Source: Corylus avellana (taxonomy: Eukaryota > Streptophyta > Magnoliopsida > Fagales > Betulaceae). From it: a stretch of DNA of 64,000 nt. A program made the translations under genes and the position numbers. The notes beneath the pieces were generated by a model. It had not been told where the DNA came from. It did not search any database and saw nothing but the letters and a program-made list of their open reading frames with translations. Shown here piece after piece: positions 13,234 to 23,304 of this stretch (positions are counted from its first letter, which is position 1; every line of letters begins with the position of its first letter). Location: NCBI RefSeq assembly GCF_901000735.1, contig NC_081541.1, positions 28,946,813 to 29,010,812 on the forward strand, in the 5' to 3' direction.

Positions 13234-13606
13234 TTCTCATAAAGGGTCTTCCTAAAATGATGGGTAATGGCAATAGCATAAGAGATTCTTCCATATCCAA
13301 TACAATAAAATCAGTAGGTAAAATGAATTCTCCTACCTTTACCAAGACATCCTCAAGTATGCCTCTTAGTCTTTTCATACTTCTATCTGCTAATTGCAAG
13401 GTGATAGAGGTTGGTTGAAGCTCCCCCAAACCTAGTGTCTCGGATATAGTGTATGGCAACAAATTGACCCTTGCTCTAAGATCCAATAATGAATGCTCAA
13501 AAAGATGGTCTCCAATCCTGCAAGGAATGGTAAAACTACTTGGATCTTTTAGCTTTGGTGGTAGTTTTCGTAACAACACTACACTTACCTCCTCTATTAA
13601 GGCCAC
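13175..13606 (-). pseudogene. Athila aspartic protease
   Basis: The frame includes FTIPCRIGDHLFEHSLLDLRARVNLLPYTI and then the conserved SITLQLADRS and ILGRPFM blocks of plant gypsy proteases. The active-site loop is usually D-L-G-A-S and here reads D-L-R-A-R. The aspartate remains, but the following glycine and serine are lost, so cleavage activity is doubtful. It lies between gag and reverse transcriptase, as expected. Confidence 0.85.
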
Positions 13607-15232
13607 TGTCTCATGCTCCTGAAACTTCCTTTATTAGTGCAACAATCCTTTAAAAATTTAGCATATGAGGAAATTTGTTTAATTGCATCTAATAAAAGAA
13701 TGTTAATCTCTACTTTCCTCAAGGTCTCAAAAATATCAAGAAGTTGTTTTTCTTTCTTTGGCTTTACTAACCTTTGAGGGAAGGGTGGTGCATTCACCTT
13801 CTCCATTTTACTCACCTTGGACGTTGAGGCTTCATTTGGAGCTGCTTGAGCTGTCTCTTTAGTTCCTATGACCTTGCCATTTTTTAGAATTGTGACTGCT
13901 TTCAGTTGCTGGTGACCCCCTGGATTGGATATTGTTTGGGATAGAAATTCACCCTACTTCCTTTCACTCAGTTCCTTGGCCATTTGCCCCATTTGTACTT
14001 CCAATCTTTGGATAGCTTGCTCGGTCCTTTGAATGGACTGATCATGCTTGGCATTGGTTTATTGTTGTACAATCACAAACTGTTGTACAATACTCTCTAG
14101 GTCATTCTTCTTTTGCTCCTAAACTGGTTGGACTGCTTGTTGAGGACCCCTCTGTGGCCCTTGAGGGTTTAGAGCATTCCGATTGTTACTCCATGAGAAA
14201 TTGGGGTGGTTGTGCCACCCTAGATTGTAGGTATTGGAGTATGGATTGTTCTTGCAAGGGTAATTGTTTTGTCTCACATAATTCACCTCTTCTCGATCTG
14301 CAAATGGAGACAAAGGACAAGTCTCAGTGGTATGATCAAATTGAGAACATATGGCACATACCTGGATTTGTGTGTCTTGTTGAACTGGTGAGATGTTCTG
14401 ACCAGTCATGGCTTTGACAATCTTATCCAATTTTCTTTCCACAGTAGCCATCTGATTTGGAGATCCACTATTTAGGTTTACTTCATATGCCTTTACTTTT
14501 TACTCTTCGCCTTCCTTTGGAGCAGAATTGTTGGGAGTGCTCACTTAGTGTTTCGAAGAGATCCATGGCTTCCTCACTGCTCCTTTCCATAAGTGCACCT
14601 CCACAAGCTGAATCAACCATACCTTTGTTAGTGTTATCTAACCCTTCATAAAAAATTTGTACCTGATCATCATGAGGGATGTTGTGATGTTGGCACTTTA
14701 GAAGCAATGCATTGAAGTGGTCCCATGCCTCAAAGAAAAGATCTCCATCTTTCTGTTGGAACATTTGAAGTTCCCTTTTAAGTTGCCTTGTCTTTTGAGC
14801 TAGGAAAAACTTCTTTAGGAACTTAGTTGCTAATTCTTTGTAAGTGTGGATGGAATTTGCAGGCAAAGAATTATACTACAGTTTAGCATTATCTTTCAAA
14901 GAAAAAGGAAAGAGGACTAACTTGAGTCTCTCCGGAGTTAGGCCTTGTATGTGCTGAAGCTTGCATAGGTCAAAGAATTCCTTTAGATGCAAGTTAGGAT
15001 CCTCAATAGCTATGCCCTTGAAGCGAGTCAATGCATTGAGTATCTGAGGGGATATATAATAATTGCCATCCACCTCCAGTTGATATGCTATGCACGATGG
15101 CTGGTTAAGGTTTGTTGGGATGAAAGCCTGTTTCATCGATCTTCGCACCGGTGGTGGATTCGCCTTTAGTGGTCTTGGCACTATTGGTGGGTTCTTTTGC
15201 AAATCTTCCATTGTTTCCTCAACTTTTTCCAC
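13597..15232 (-). pseudogene. Athila gag
   Basis: Three pieces in order make up a gag protein. At 14876-15232 is an N-terminal region with the capsid entry ALTRFKGIAIEDPNLHLKEF. At 14483-14866 is the retrotransposon gag core (TYKELATKFLKKFF, FFEAWDHFNALL). At 14119-14451 is the nucleocapsid end, with a zinc knuckle CAICSQFDHTTETCP in which the histidine is present. A final piece at 13597-13815 leads towards protease. Stops lie between the pieces, including at the capsid boundary near 14870. The product would form the virus-like particle of the retrotransposon. Confidence 0.85.
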
Positions 15233-15576
15233 TTCTTCTTTGTCCCTAGGCCTCTGTCGAATTGTCCGCTCAATTTTGGGATCGAGTAGAAGGATGGTTG
15301 AATCTTAAGATCGACGACCTTACATAAGTTGAATTTCCTCTGTAGTTAAAGCAGCTTCAATGCTGCTTGTTCGGATGCTCCCTGGAACTGCGCTCAATCA
15401 AACTCAGCCTCCGCTCGATCGTAGTAACAAAATGCTGGTGCTGTAAAACTGAAACAAAACAGAGAATAGAAAACTTAAGAAAAAGGGAAAATATTTTTGA
15501 TTTTTGATAAAAACAAAATTAAAAATTAAAATAACAAAACTAAAGGAAAATAATTCTAAACAAAATTTGTCGCAAT

Positions 15577-15593
15577 CCCCGGCAACAGCGCCA
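15577..15593 (-). other. Athila primer-binding site (tRNA-Asp type)
   Basis: On the minus strand TGGCGCTGTTGCCGGGG lies 6 bp inside the 5' LTR. It differs at one position from the sequence complementary to the 3' end of plant tRNA-Asp, the primer used by Athila-type elements. Confidence 0.88.
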
Positions 15594-15599
15594 AAAACT

Positions 15600-16908
15600 T
15601 GTTGTGCAAATATCCACCTAAATTAATAGGCAAATAATTGTACGTTTTACCCACAAGTGCACAAGGTCAACATAGTAGTATATGATGCAAGTACGGGATC
15701 ATTCCCATAAGGATTGCTAAACTTTGCTTAAAATAAATTCCTTAAGTAAAACAAAACAAAGATTGATTTTGATTTGATAATAATAAAAGGTAGGGCTTTG
15801 ATATCCACCACTAATTATATTTAGATAATATAACAATATGCCAATGTTTTGATCATGTCATGCATACTTAATGTTTGTCAACTTAAAGGTATGGGTGTCT
15901 ACTTTAATCTTTTCTTTCTTAAAGGATTTAGCATGGATGTCTACTAAGTTGTTCTTTAAGAAATCATGAATCTATGAAAATCGACAAACACATGAGGCCT
16001 AGGGCATAGGTGTCTACTCCCGGTTCCCCATGTTGATTAACCCAAGAATCCGATGTGGATTTCTTTTGTTACTTTTATTAAACCCAGGACTCGGTCATCC
16101 AAATTGATTTAACTAACCAGTACATACCACATGCATATGTTGATCCGGCAAACACATATGAAAAATTCATTAAAGTAAGAATTAATCAAGTTAAATATCA
16201 CAACATGATCATCACAAAGGCGCCAATGTTGAATATTAACTAAACATAACTAGGGTTTCAATCTAGCCCTACTAAGTAAATTAGTTACACATGAGTTTGA
16301 TGTTAAACATCTTCATAAAATAAAATAAAAATAGAAAGGAAAAGAATAAACCCAAAACTTGAACTTGAAGAGCTCCAATTCTTCTCCTTGGAAATTGTGT
16401 GTCTATTCTAGAGGTTTAAGGGTCTATTTATAAGCTTTAGGAGTATTCTAGAAACCCTAAAAATCGTAGGGTTTGAGCCCTAGTTCGCACAAAGCTACAA
16501 AACCCTAAAAGTCACACTTTTCATATCAAGGCTAGCGGCTGGCTTGCTCCTTACGCACAGGTGTGCTCGATCATAGCCCATATGCCATCGATCGCAGGTC
16601 TGCAATCGATCCTTCGTGCTGGCGCTCAATCGCAGGTGCGATCGAGGCTGCCTTTGGTGCACATGAGTGCATGCCTTGCGCTCGTGGTCTTCACCTGTAG
16701 TGCGCTCGATCGCAGTACCAGAGCCTTCATTTTTTCTTAAAATGACTCTTTAAGCCCGAAACTTTCGAAATTGCTTTTCTTTTTCTTCCAAGGGCCTACA
16801 AAAACAAAGTAAACACATAAAAGAACTAAAATGACATAAATTGATCAAAATTAAGGAATTAACAAATGTAAGTTAATGGGTAAAATATGAATATTTTGGC
16901 ACTTAACA
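15600..16908 (-). repeat. 5' LTR of the Athila element
   Basis: This 1,309-bp LTR is homologous to 3854-5199 but lacks an internal stretch near 15900. Read in the element's direction, the U3 part carries a dense group of CGATCG-type words (about 16555-16710). It then reaches a TATAAATA box at 16425-16432, placing the likely transcription start near 16400. Confidence 0.92.
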
Positions 16909-17119
16909 TCTTTGTATTTCCAATTGGTCTCATTCACTTCCAGTTTAATGTAGGAAAGACCAATGCTATTGCTTTTTTGGGTTTTGGTAGAATCATGGGC
17001 TCGTCGTCATAGCAAATGCTGTCTTTGGATCCAATCCTCCCATCAATCTTGACATTCTCACCATGGCCTTTCAAGTGGAGAAGAATGTGATTGAAGAGCT
17101 TGAGAAACAGTTCAAATAA

Positions 17120-17913
17120 AGAACTACCTAATAGCCACATGTTTTCCTTGCTGTAATGTCCTAGCAATATATAGTTTTATATGAAATAAAGTGTGGCATG
17201 TTTTCCTAGTTGTAATGTCCTAACAATATATAGTTATAATGAAATAAAATTGTTGCTTATGCACTCTCCTTTTTTTTCGATGTAGCATGCATGGTAACCA
17301 AGGTATAGTGAGTGCACGATTAAACTTAATAAAATTTTGAATTCACAAAGCATTTGGGATGGCACTTCTGATTTCTCTTAACAAATGCCCAAGGGCATCA
17401 TCTTTTCTAAAAAAGGAGAGAGAGCATATTGAAAAGGTTGTCGTCTAATATTTGTACATATTATTTATTGAGTAATGTTATAAACTACATTTTTATCCAA
17501 AATTATCCAATAATGTTGACTTCATGATAGTCTCAACCAATACTTCAATCTATTATTGTTTTTGAAAAAAAATAATAAATTGTGGTCTTAATGGACTGGC
17601 AGGGATGGATAATGAAGGTAACTGAAGAAAAAGGAGAAAAAGAGAAAACATGTTTGTACATGTGGGAGAGAGAGGTAAAGTAAAGATTGTTAATTCATTT
17701 GGTCAATTTCTGAATTAGAACTTTGACTCTATAGTTTTTTCATCTTTCTTCTCGATCTCCCTTTGCCTTATATATTGCACTTGTTGGGTTTTCGAGAGAG
17801 TTAGAATATTAATTTAAATAATTAAAGTTATATATTTTTTTTTATAAACTTAAGCTTTTGGAGCAAATAATAATTTTATGGTTGATTAGACATGGGACCT
17901 ATTATTTACATCA
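17120..17913. other. Shared downstream flank of GLP pseudogene A
   Basis: No gene is seen. The stretch aligns with 60899-61745 in unit B and includes a duplicated 3' end motif (two GAAATAAA-containing blocks near 17184 and 17240) that could serve polyadenylation. Confidence 0.65.
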
Positions 17914-17916
17914 TAT

Positions 17917-20196
17917 CACTATAAAAAATCAATTTTTTGCTGACATAAATTTTCTGACATGTCGGGTGGTCTGACACATCAGAAAATCCTCCTGACGGGG
18001 CATTTTTGACGTGTTTCAGGCATTAAAATTATAGGTGTTAGAAACGGAAAATTTCTAACGTGTTAGATTTAACACGTCAGAATTTTCTGACATGTCAAAT
18101 GTAATATGTCAGAATTTTCTAATGTGTCAAAATTGATACGTCAGAAAAAATTTTCTGACGTGTCAATTATTTTTTTTCAATTAAAAAATTTTCTGACGTG
18201 TCAAATTTTGACACGTTAGTAAATTTTTTAATTGAAAAAAATAATTGACACGTCAGTAATTTAAAAATTATTAAAAAATAATAATTTTTCTTTTTTAAAA
18301 TTTTTTCTGGATTTTTTTTTTCAACTAAAAAATTTATTAATTTAAATTATTTTTCAATTAAAATAATATATATATATATATATTTTAATTCTGGAATACA
18401 ACCATTTCACTCTCTCTCTCTCTCCCTAATCTCTTCTTTCCTCCATTTTCACTCTCTTTCACTCTCTCTCTCTCTTTGTTCCTCCATTTTAAAAAACTTA
18501 AACCCAAAAAATAAAAATAAAAATCAAAAAATAAACCTTATGCTTCTTCAATCTTCTTCTCTTCAAATCAAAAATAAAAAATTCCTCAAATCAAATCAAA
18601 ATAAACCAAATCAGATCTTCTTCAAATCAAAAATCTCTCTTCTTCGATCTTCTTCTCCTCTCTCTTTTTTTTTTTTTTTTTTTTTTTCTTCTACTTCTCT
18701 TCTTCGATCTTCTCTTCCCCTTTTGTTTTTCTTCTTCTTGATATGCTTTTCTTCTAGCTCTGCTACCGTGCAAAGAAATTGAGAGAGAAGAGGGAGATTC
18801 AGAGAGATTGAGAGAGAAGCGTGCAGAGAGAAGAGGGAGATTGAGAGAGGGAAAGAAGATCTGGAATTAAATAAGAAAAGTAGATCTGGGGAAAGAATAA
18901 TGGCCCGTTTGGGAGTGCGATTTCAATAAGTGCGATTTTAAAAATTGCGTTTTTAAAATCGCTACTTTTTAAAATAACACAGGCGTTTGGTAAAACATAC
19001 TTAAAAGAACTTTTTTTATCAATTGAGTGTTTGGATAAAATTAGCATATAATTGCAGTTTTATAACCAAATTACCAATAAGGATGAACAAGATAGAGAGG
19101 ATGAAGAAAAAAAAAAAAGAGAAAAGAAGAGTTTTAATATATTTTAGGTGGGTATTCTTGGTATTTGTTTCATTCCCGTTCTAAAAAAGGTAACTATTGC
19201 GCCAAATATCTTTTTAATAAAAATTGTGATTTTGTTTTAAATTTGCACTTTTTCAAATAAGCACTACAAATGGTCCGATTGATTGACAAGAAAAGAAGAA
19301 GAAGAAGACGAGGAAGAAAGAATTCATGAAGAAGAAAACCTAGTAGATGCAACGACAATTTCATTTCATCTTTCTTTGTTTTATCTGCAAATAAATAGTG
19401 TTTTTTCATGCAAAAAAAAAAAAAAAATAGACATAGAGCAGAAAACAAATTTTAATTTTTTTAATTTCTATACTAAGCGAATAGAGAATAATAAATCAAA
19501 GAAATCCGGATCGAAAGGCCAAGAGCAGCAATAGAGTTATTTAATAAAGATCTGGAAAGATTTTGAGTCTCATTTTCATTTAAAATCATTCCTAATAAAA
19601 AACAAAAGTTAGATGAAATATATATAATATAAAATAAACAAAAGGTTTGAACCATGCACTTTAAAATGTTATATATCCTTTTGGTTTTGCTATATATATA
19701 AGCTATCCCAATTAAAGCATGCACGCTTTCTTGTTATGCATGGCTAACGGTCAGAAATTGTCTTGTATTTTTGAATGTTGAAATGGGGTTATAAAGGGGA
19801 AGTAAAGTGTTTGTTTTGTAGAAAATTATCATTGAATGTTGAGATCATATTATATATTATTTATAAATATAATATAAATAAACCATATATATATATATAT
19901 ATATATATATAAACATTATATTTACTGACGTGTCTAACTTTGACACGTCAGTAAATATTAAATTATTAAGTTATTTAAATAAAAAGTTTTAAAATTAAAT
20001 TGAATTAAAATTTACTGATGTGTCAAATATTAACATGTCAGTGTTATACTCAACACGTCAATAAATGTTGACTTGCCACTTTTGGCACGTTAAAAAAAAA
20101 TTTGTTGACATGCCAATTTTGGCATGTCAACATTTACTAATGTGGCAAAAAATGGATACTGTTTGCCACGTCAAAAGATTGCTCTTTTTTTTAGTG
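17917..20196. mobile_element. Non-autonomous CACTA transposon, 2.28 kb
   Basis: The ends are CACTATAAAAAATC and TTTTTTTTAGTG, flanked by the 3-bp duplication TAT (17914-17916 and 20197-20199). The corresponding place in unit B (about 61738-61750) has no insertion, which gives a natural empty site. The subterminal zones, about 17935-18270 at the left and 19925-20180 at the right, hold many TGACACGTCAG-like words in both orientations. No transposase is present. The interior is CT-rich and A-rich and holds a probable nested MITE at 18902-19276. Its left end shares AATCAATTTTTT with the right end of the large CACTA at 43801-53437 when read inward, suggesting related families. Confidence 0.9.
18902..19276. 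repeat. Possible MITE nested in the small CACTA element
   Basis: The block starts GGCCCGTTTGGGAGTGC and ends with a sequence whose reverse complement is GGACCATTTGTAGTGC, an imperfect terminal inverted repeat. The interior is AT-rich and non-coding. I could not define a clear target duplication, so the limits are tentative. Confidence 0.4.
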
Positions 20197-20199
20197 TAT

Positions 20200-20560
20200 A
20201 TAGCAATATTCATTCCAAAAATTAGATTAAAAAAATGGTAAATAGAAACATAAATACCAAATTAAAATTACACTAGCATGCTTTTCAAAAGTTTTGGTCA
20301 TATACAATCCACCTATTATGATATTGCGCAGGAAAAGCGAAGAAAAATGAACAACACAACTTCATGGAGCTTCTGGAAGGAAATAAAGATTATGTAGAGA
20401 TATTGGACCTTATAATACTAGCAACCTTTTGAATCCTTTTTTATTATTTATTTATTTCAATGTTTGTTAATTATTTTTTTAGAAAAGATGAAGGTGAAGG
20501 GCATGTATCAAGAAAAGATAAAAGTGAAATCTCAAACACTTTGCGAATTCAATATATATA
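20200..20560. other. Duplicated intergenic sequence, no gene seen
   Basis: It aligns with about 61748-62095 in unit B and lies between the convergent GLP pair. Short open frames at its end read through into the SINE-like repeat and are not supported. Confidence 0.6.
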
Positions 20561-20565
20561 TATAT

Positions 20566-20861
20566 TTTTTTTTAATCAAGGTGATCATGGCTTCACCTAT
20601 GGCAGTACCGTGGCTCTGTCCCACTTTACGTGTCGGTTGCGAACAAAGTGTAGAGGTCCAGCCAGGATCCATCAGACTAATCCCTTCTCTAATATATATT
20701 CCGCACCACTCAGAGCATTGAACATTGAATCGCTGGTTTTGTCCAGGTGATTGGACCCAAGGGGCAGGTAGCACCTAGGGAGTTTCGAACTCGAGACCTC
20801 AATGAGTAATATTCCTAGAAGCCGCAAGCCTCCAACACTAGGCCCTTGCCTTGGGGTTAAG
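20566..20861 (-). repeat. SINE-like retroelement, unit A copy
   Basis: Read on the minus strand, the sequence starts near CTTAACCCCAAGG and has a possible A box (GGCCTAGTGTTGG). About 35 bp further on is a good B box (GAGTTCGAAAC), and it ends after about 295 bp in an A-rich tail. Two polymerase III promoter boxes at the start and an A tail at the end fit a tRNA-derived SINE. A second copy at 62132-62433 was duplicated with the unit. Confidence 0.6.
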
Positions 20862-21165
20862 ATTAAAATTTTATTAAGTTTAATCATGCACTCGCTCTAC
20901 CACTAACAAAAACTGGCCATTAATGTCGTTTTTTAAAGAACGCTATTCATTAATGGAAAAAATGACACCAATCAATTAGCCTTAGTTTCCATGTATGCTA
21001 TATGTCGAAAAAATAAAATAATAGGAGAGTACATGAGCAACCATTTTATTCCATTATTATTATATATTGCTTTCTCCTTACAAGAAGCGAAACTTGGAAA
21101 AGTACTTTATTCAAACAGTTAGGGCTAACGGTTCATGGCGGCCATTACATATAGTTCTCTAATTA
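20862..21165. other. Downstream flank of GLP A2, no gene seen
   Basis: This AT-rich sequence aligns with about 62434-62736. It holds the 3' untranslated region of the minus-strand GLP. Confidence 0.55.
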
Positions 21166-21973
21166 TTATGCTGCAAACTTTTTCTGAAGATCGTCAACCA
21201 CATTCTTCTCTAATTGGAAGGCCTTGATGAGAACATCCGGATTGATAGGAGGATTGGCTCCAAAAACATTCTTTGCTATGACGATGAGCCCAGGATTCTG
21301 GCTACTGAGACCGGAGAAAGATACAGCATTCGTTTTTCCAACATTAAACTGAAAGTGAATGAGACCAATTGGGAAGACAAAGACGTCTCCCGGGTATAGA
21401 GTTTTGGTGATGAGGCGGTTATCCGGGTTAGATGTCACAAAGCCAACATAAAGAGTACCCTCTACGACTACTAGAATCTCGGTGGCACGAGGGTGAGTGT
21501 GAGGTGGATTTAGGCCGTATGGTGCAAAGTCTATGCGGGCTAGGGATACACCTAGTGTGTTGAGGCCAGGTATTTTGGACACGTCCAAAAGAGTGACATT
21601 TGACCCGAGTTGACTTGTGGTGCTTCTAGGAGTGTTTAACCCTGGAAAGAAGAAATCGTTGGCAGTGACAAGCTTTGGGTCCTTGCAGAACTTTCCATTC
21701 ACAAATACTGCAGAAAAAAGTTAAAAAAATAAAATAAAAAGTTAGGTAATATCACAAGACACTTACATATTTAAGTAATCCCTACTAGCATAATCACAAT
21801 TGATATACGTAGATCCAAACAATCAAGAAGAAGAAGGTGTAGATACCAGCATCAGCTGTAGTGTTAAGTGCAACACAAAAGTCTTGCAGAGGAGCAGGGT
21901 CATAGGCAGAGACAATGGAGCATGCCAAAGCCATGAGTGCCAATGCTACAAGGTAATTAGGAAACCCTTTCAT
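21166..21973 (-). CDS. Germin-like protein, intact (unit A)
   Basis: This is a secreted cupin of the germin-like family, expected in the cell wall as a manganese-binding oligomer; some family members have superoxide dismutase or oxalate oxidase activity. Exon 1 is 21847-21973 and exon 2 is 21166-21707, joined across a 139-bp GT-AG intron, giving 222 residues, the usual length. The first ~23 residues (MKGFPN..., hydrophobic, ending near SIVSA) form a signal peptide. The paired cysteines are in LQDFC and NGKFCKDP. Cupin box 1 keeps all ligands (HTHPRATE) and box 2 reads [16 protein letters not shown] with its histidine. One N-glycosylation site is NVT. The start at MKG matches the family; further in-frame ATGs upstream lie in the leader. 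No lesion is visible. It differs from the unit B copy at six residues. The enzyme activity cannot be told from sequence. Confidence 0.95.
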
Positions 21974-22062
21974 CCTTCTTGTGGCTACGATTCTCAGATT
22001 CTGTATCGTTTGAATTCTTGGTTTTGTGAGGAGTGAGAGATATTGCTGCATGGGAACATATC

Positions 22063-22070
22063 TATTTATA
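22063..22070 (-). promoter_or_regulatory. TATA box of GLP A2
   Basis: TATAAATA on the minus strand lies 90 bp upstream of the start codon, at the same place as in the paralog (63632-63639). Confidence 0.75.
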
Positions 22071-22079
22071 GCCGGGAGT

Positions 22080-22697
22080 GAATGAACCGGTCCATGTTTT
22101 TCCCTAGATGGAGCCTCTAAGACATGTTTTTCACTAGATAGAGCCTGTAAGACATGTTTTTTTTTCTTTTTTTTTCAACAATCACGCGCGTAAGAGTTGG
22201 TAAATCTTCAACGGAAGGTTACGATTTTTTATTCAGCGGTTGAACCGGCCAGTACTTAACCACTTAAATTTGCAGAGATTAGAAATATTGCAGCTAAATT
22301 GGACCACTTCAATTAATTATGGAACAGCGGAAAAGATGTTCTAATGTTGCTTTTATATATATAGAGATTGTATATTAGAAATTAATTGAAATGCCTATGT
22401 ATAGTTGACCGTTTAAAATATATATTAAGCTGCGAAATAAGGTAGGAGGAGAGCAGCCAGCAGGGCCATGACTATTACGAGCACTTAATTATGTTTTGAG
22501 TTGTGAAATTATTATAATGATTTGATGCATTCTACGCAAATTTAGATGTTCAAACTGCGTGAACAGCCCCAAGTCAAATGATGTTATCTTATCTCATTAT
22601 GATTACCTTGTTTTGCTACGCTAGAAAAAGCTTTCCCAGATACTACCATTCTCTAAGGCATTCGGTATATTCTTGTCTTGTCTATCTACTCTTCTAC

Positions 22698-22763
<66 letters not shown>

Positions 22764-22987
22764 GTTTGAAAGGCTTTTTTAAGTTGTTCGAGAAATACAT
22801 TCATGCATCCATGCGCAATTTAATGATTCTGGTGTATTTCGTTTACAACAGAATATCTAACTCCAATTAAAGATTTCAGACATGAAGTCTGCTCTCTTTA
22901 GTTAGATGCAGCTTAATTTCCTTTCAAGGAATTAGAAAACAAAAGCATATTGGAATAGAACATTTAAATATCGAGCTATCATCTATA
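22080..22987. other. Upstream flank of GLP A2, no gene seen
   Basis: The first ~370 bp align with the end of unit B (63650-64000), so the duplication extends beyond the window. The remainder is AT-rich and holds a 61-base T run (22700-22760). No coding signal is visible. Confidence 0.55.
22700..22760. repeat. Poly-T tract
   Basis: About 61 consecutive T residues. This may be the A tail of a minus-strand retroposed sequence or an expanded homopolymer. Its length in the assembly is probably unreliable. Confidence 0.9.
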
Positions 22988-22992
22988 TGTAC

Positions 22993-23240
22993 TGTTAAAA
23001 TAGCTAAAGATTACAAGAGAATATAGGGATAAACTAAATATTGTATTTCTGTGTGTTTCGAACCTTATACAATGAGGCCTATTTATAGTTGAATAAGGCC
23101 AGACAAAATAGGAAATACAATCATGGAATTAATGTACAATATTACAGAATAATATCAATACATATATAGGGAAAATATATCAAATCAGCAATTATGGTGA
23201 TTATCAGCAATTATGATGATTATCAGAATATATTCTAACA
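22993..23240 (-). repeat. 3' LTR of the second copia element
   Basis: The repeat starts TGTTAAAATAGC and ends TTCTAACA on the plus strand. It is nearly identical to 39118-39357, apart from a few substitutions and short indels around the repeated GATTATCAG words. Confidence 0.92.
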
Positions 23241-23304
23241 TCCCCCTTCAAACTCAAGGTGGTAATGTAGATGCCAACTTGTGTTTGGAAACAAGATCAC
23301 GGAA

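Larger units (their letters stand above)
3854..16908 (-). mobile_element. Athila-type Ty3/gypsy LTR retrotransposon
   Basis: The element is 13,055 bp on the minus strand. LTRs are 15600-16908 (5') and 3854-5199 (3'), each starting TGTTGTGC and ending TTAACA on the plus strand. The target duplication is TCTTT at 3849-3853 and 16909-16913. The primer-binding site matches tRNA-Asp, and a purine-rich tract (TTTAGGGATG on the minus strand) abuts the 3' LTR at about 5200-5210. Order in the element's direction is gag, protease, reverse transcriptase/RNase H, integrase, then a long 3' region with an env-position reading frame. This order, the long LTRs, the tRNA-Asp primer and the extra 3' frame fit the Athila lineage. 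Stops and frameshifts occur throughout, and a related solo LTR is nested inside at 5682-6978. The LTRs differ visibly (small indels, and about 55 bp missing from the 5' LTR), so the insertion is not very recent. Confidence 0.93.
3215..17119 (+). pseudogene. Germin-like protein pseudogene, split by Athila insertion
   Basis: This is a two-exon GLP. Exon 1 is 3215-3341 (signal peptide beginning MKGVPN, then YDPSPLQDFC) with donor GTATGT. Exon 2 starts at 3524 after TTGTTCAG, is interrupted at 3853, and resumes at 16914-17119, ending EKQFK. A start at 3215 matches the intact paralogs; an in-frame ATG at 3191 is possible. Three lesions are visible. One inserted base near 3584 shifts the frame after the NDFSF region. 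A 13,055-bp Athila element splits the second cupin motif. A 4-bp deletion near 16986 shifts the tail, compared with the copy at 60361-60898. The metal-ligand box reads HTHPCSIG, so the expected glutamate is lost as well. It is the plus-strand, convergent partner of the GLP at 21166-21973. Confidence 0.92.

Noticed and set aside
15577..15593. tRNA-Asp-like sequence as a tRNA gene
   Set aside because: Only the 17 bases complementary to the tRNA 3' end are present, next to an LTR; this is a primer-binding site.
22578..22769. 63-codon open frame ending in poly-phenylalanine
   Set aside because: It is created by the 61-base T run.
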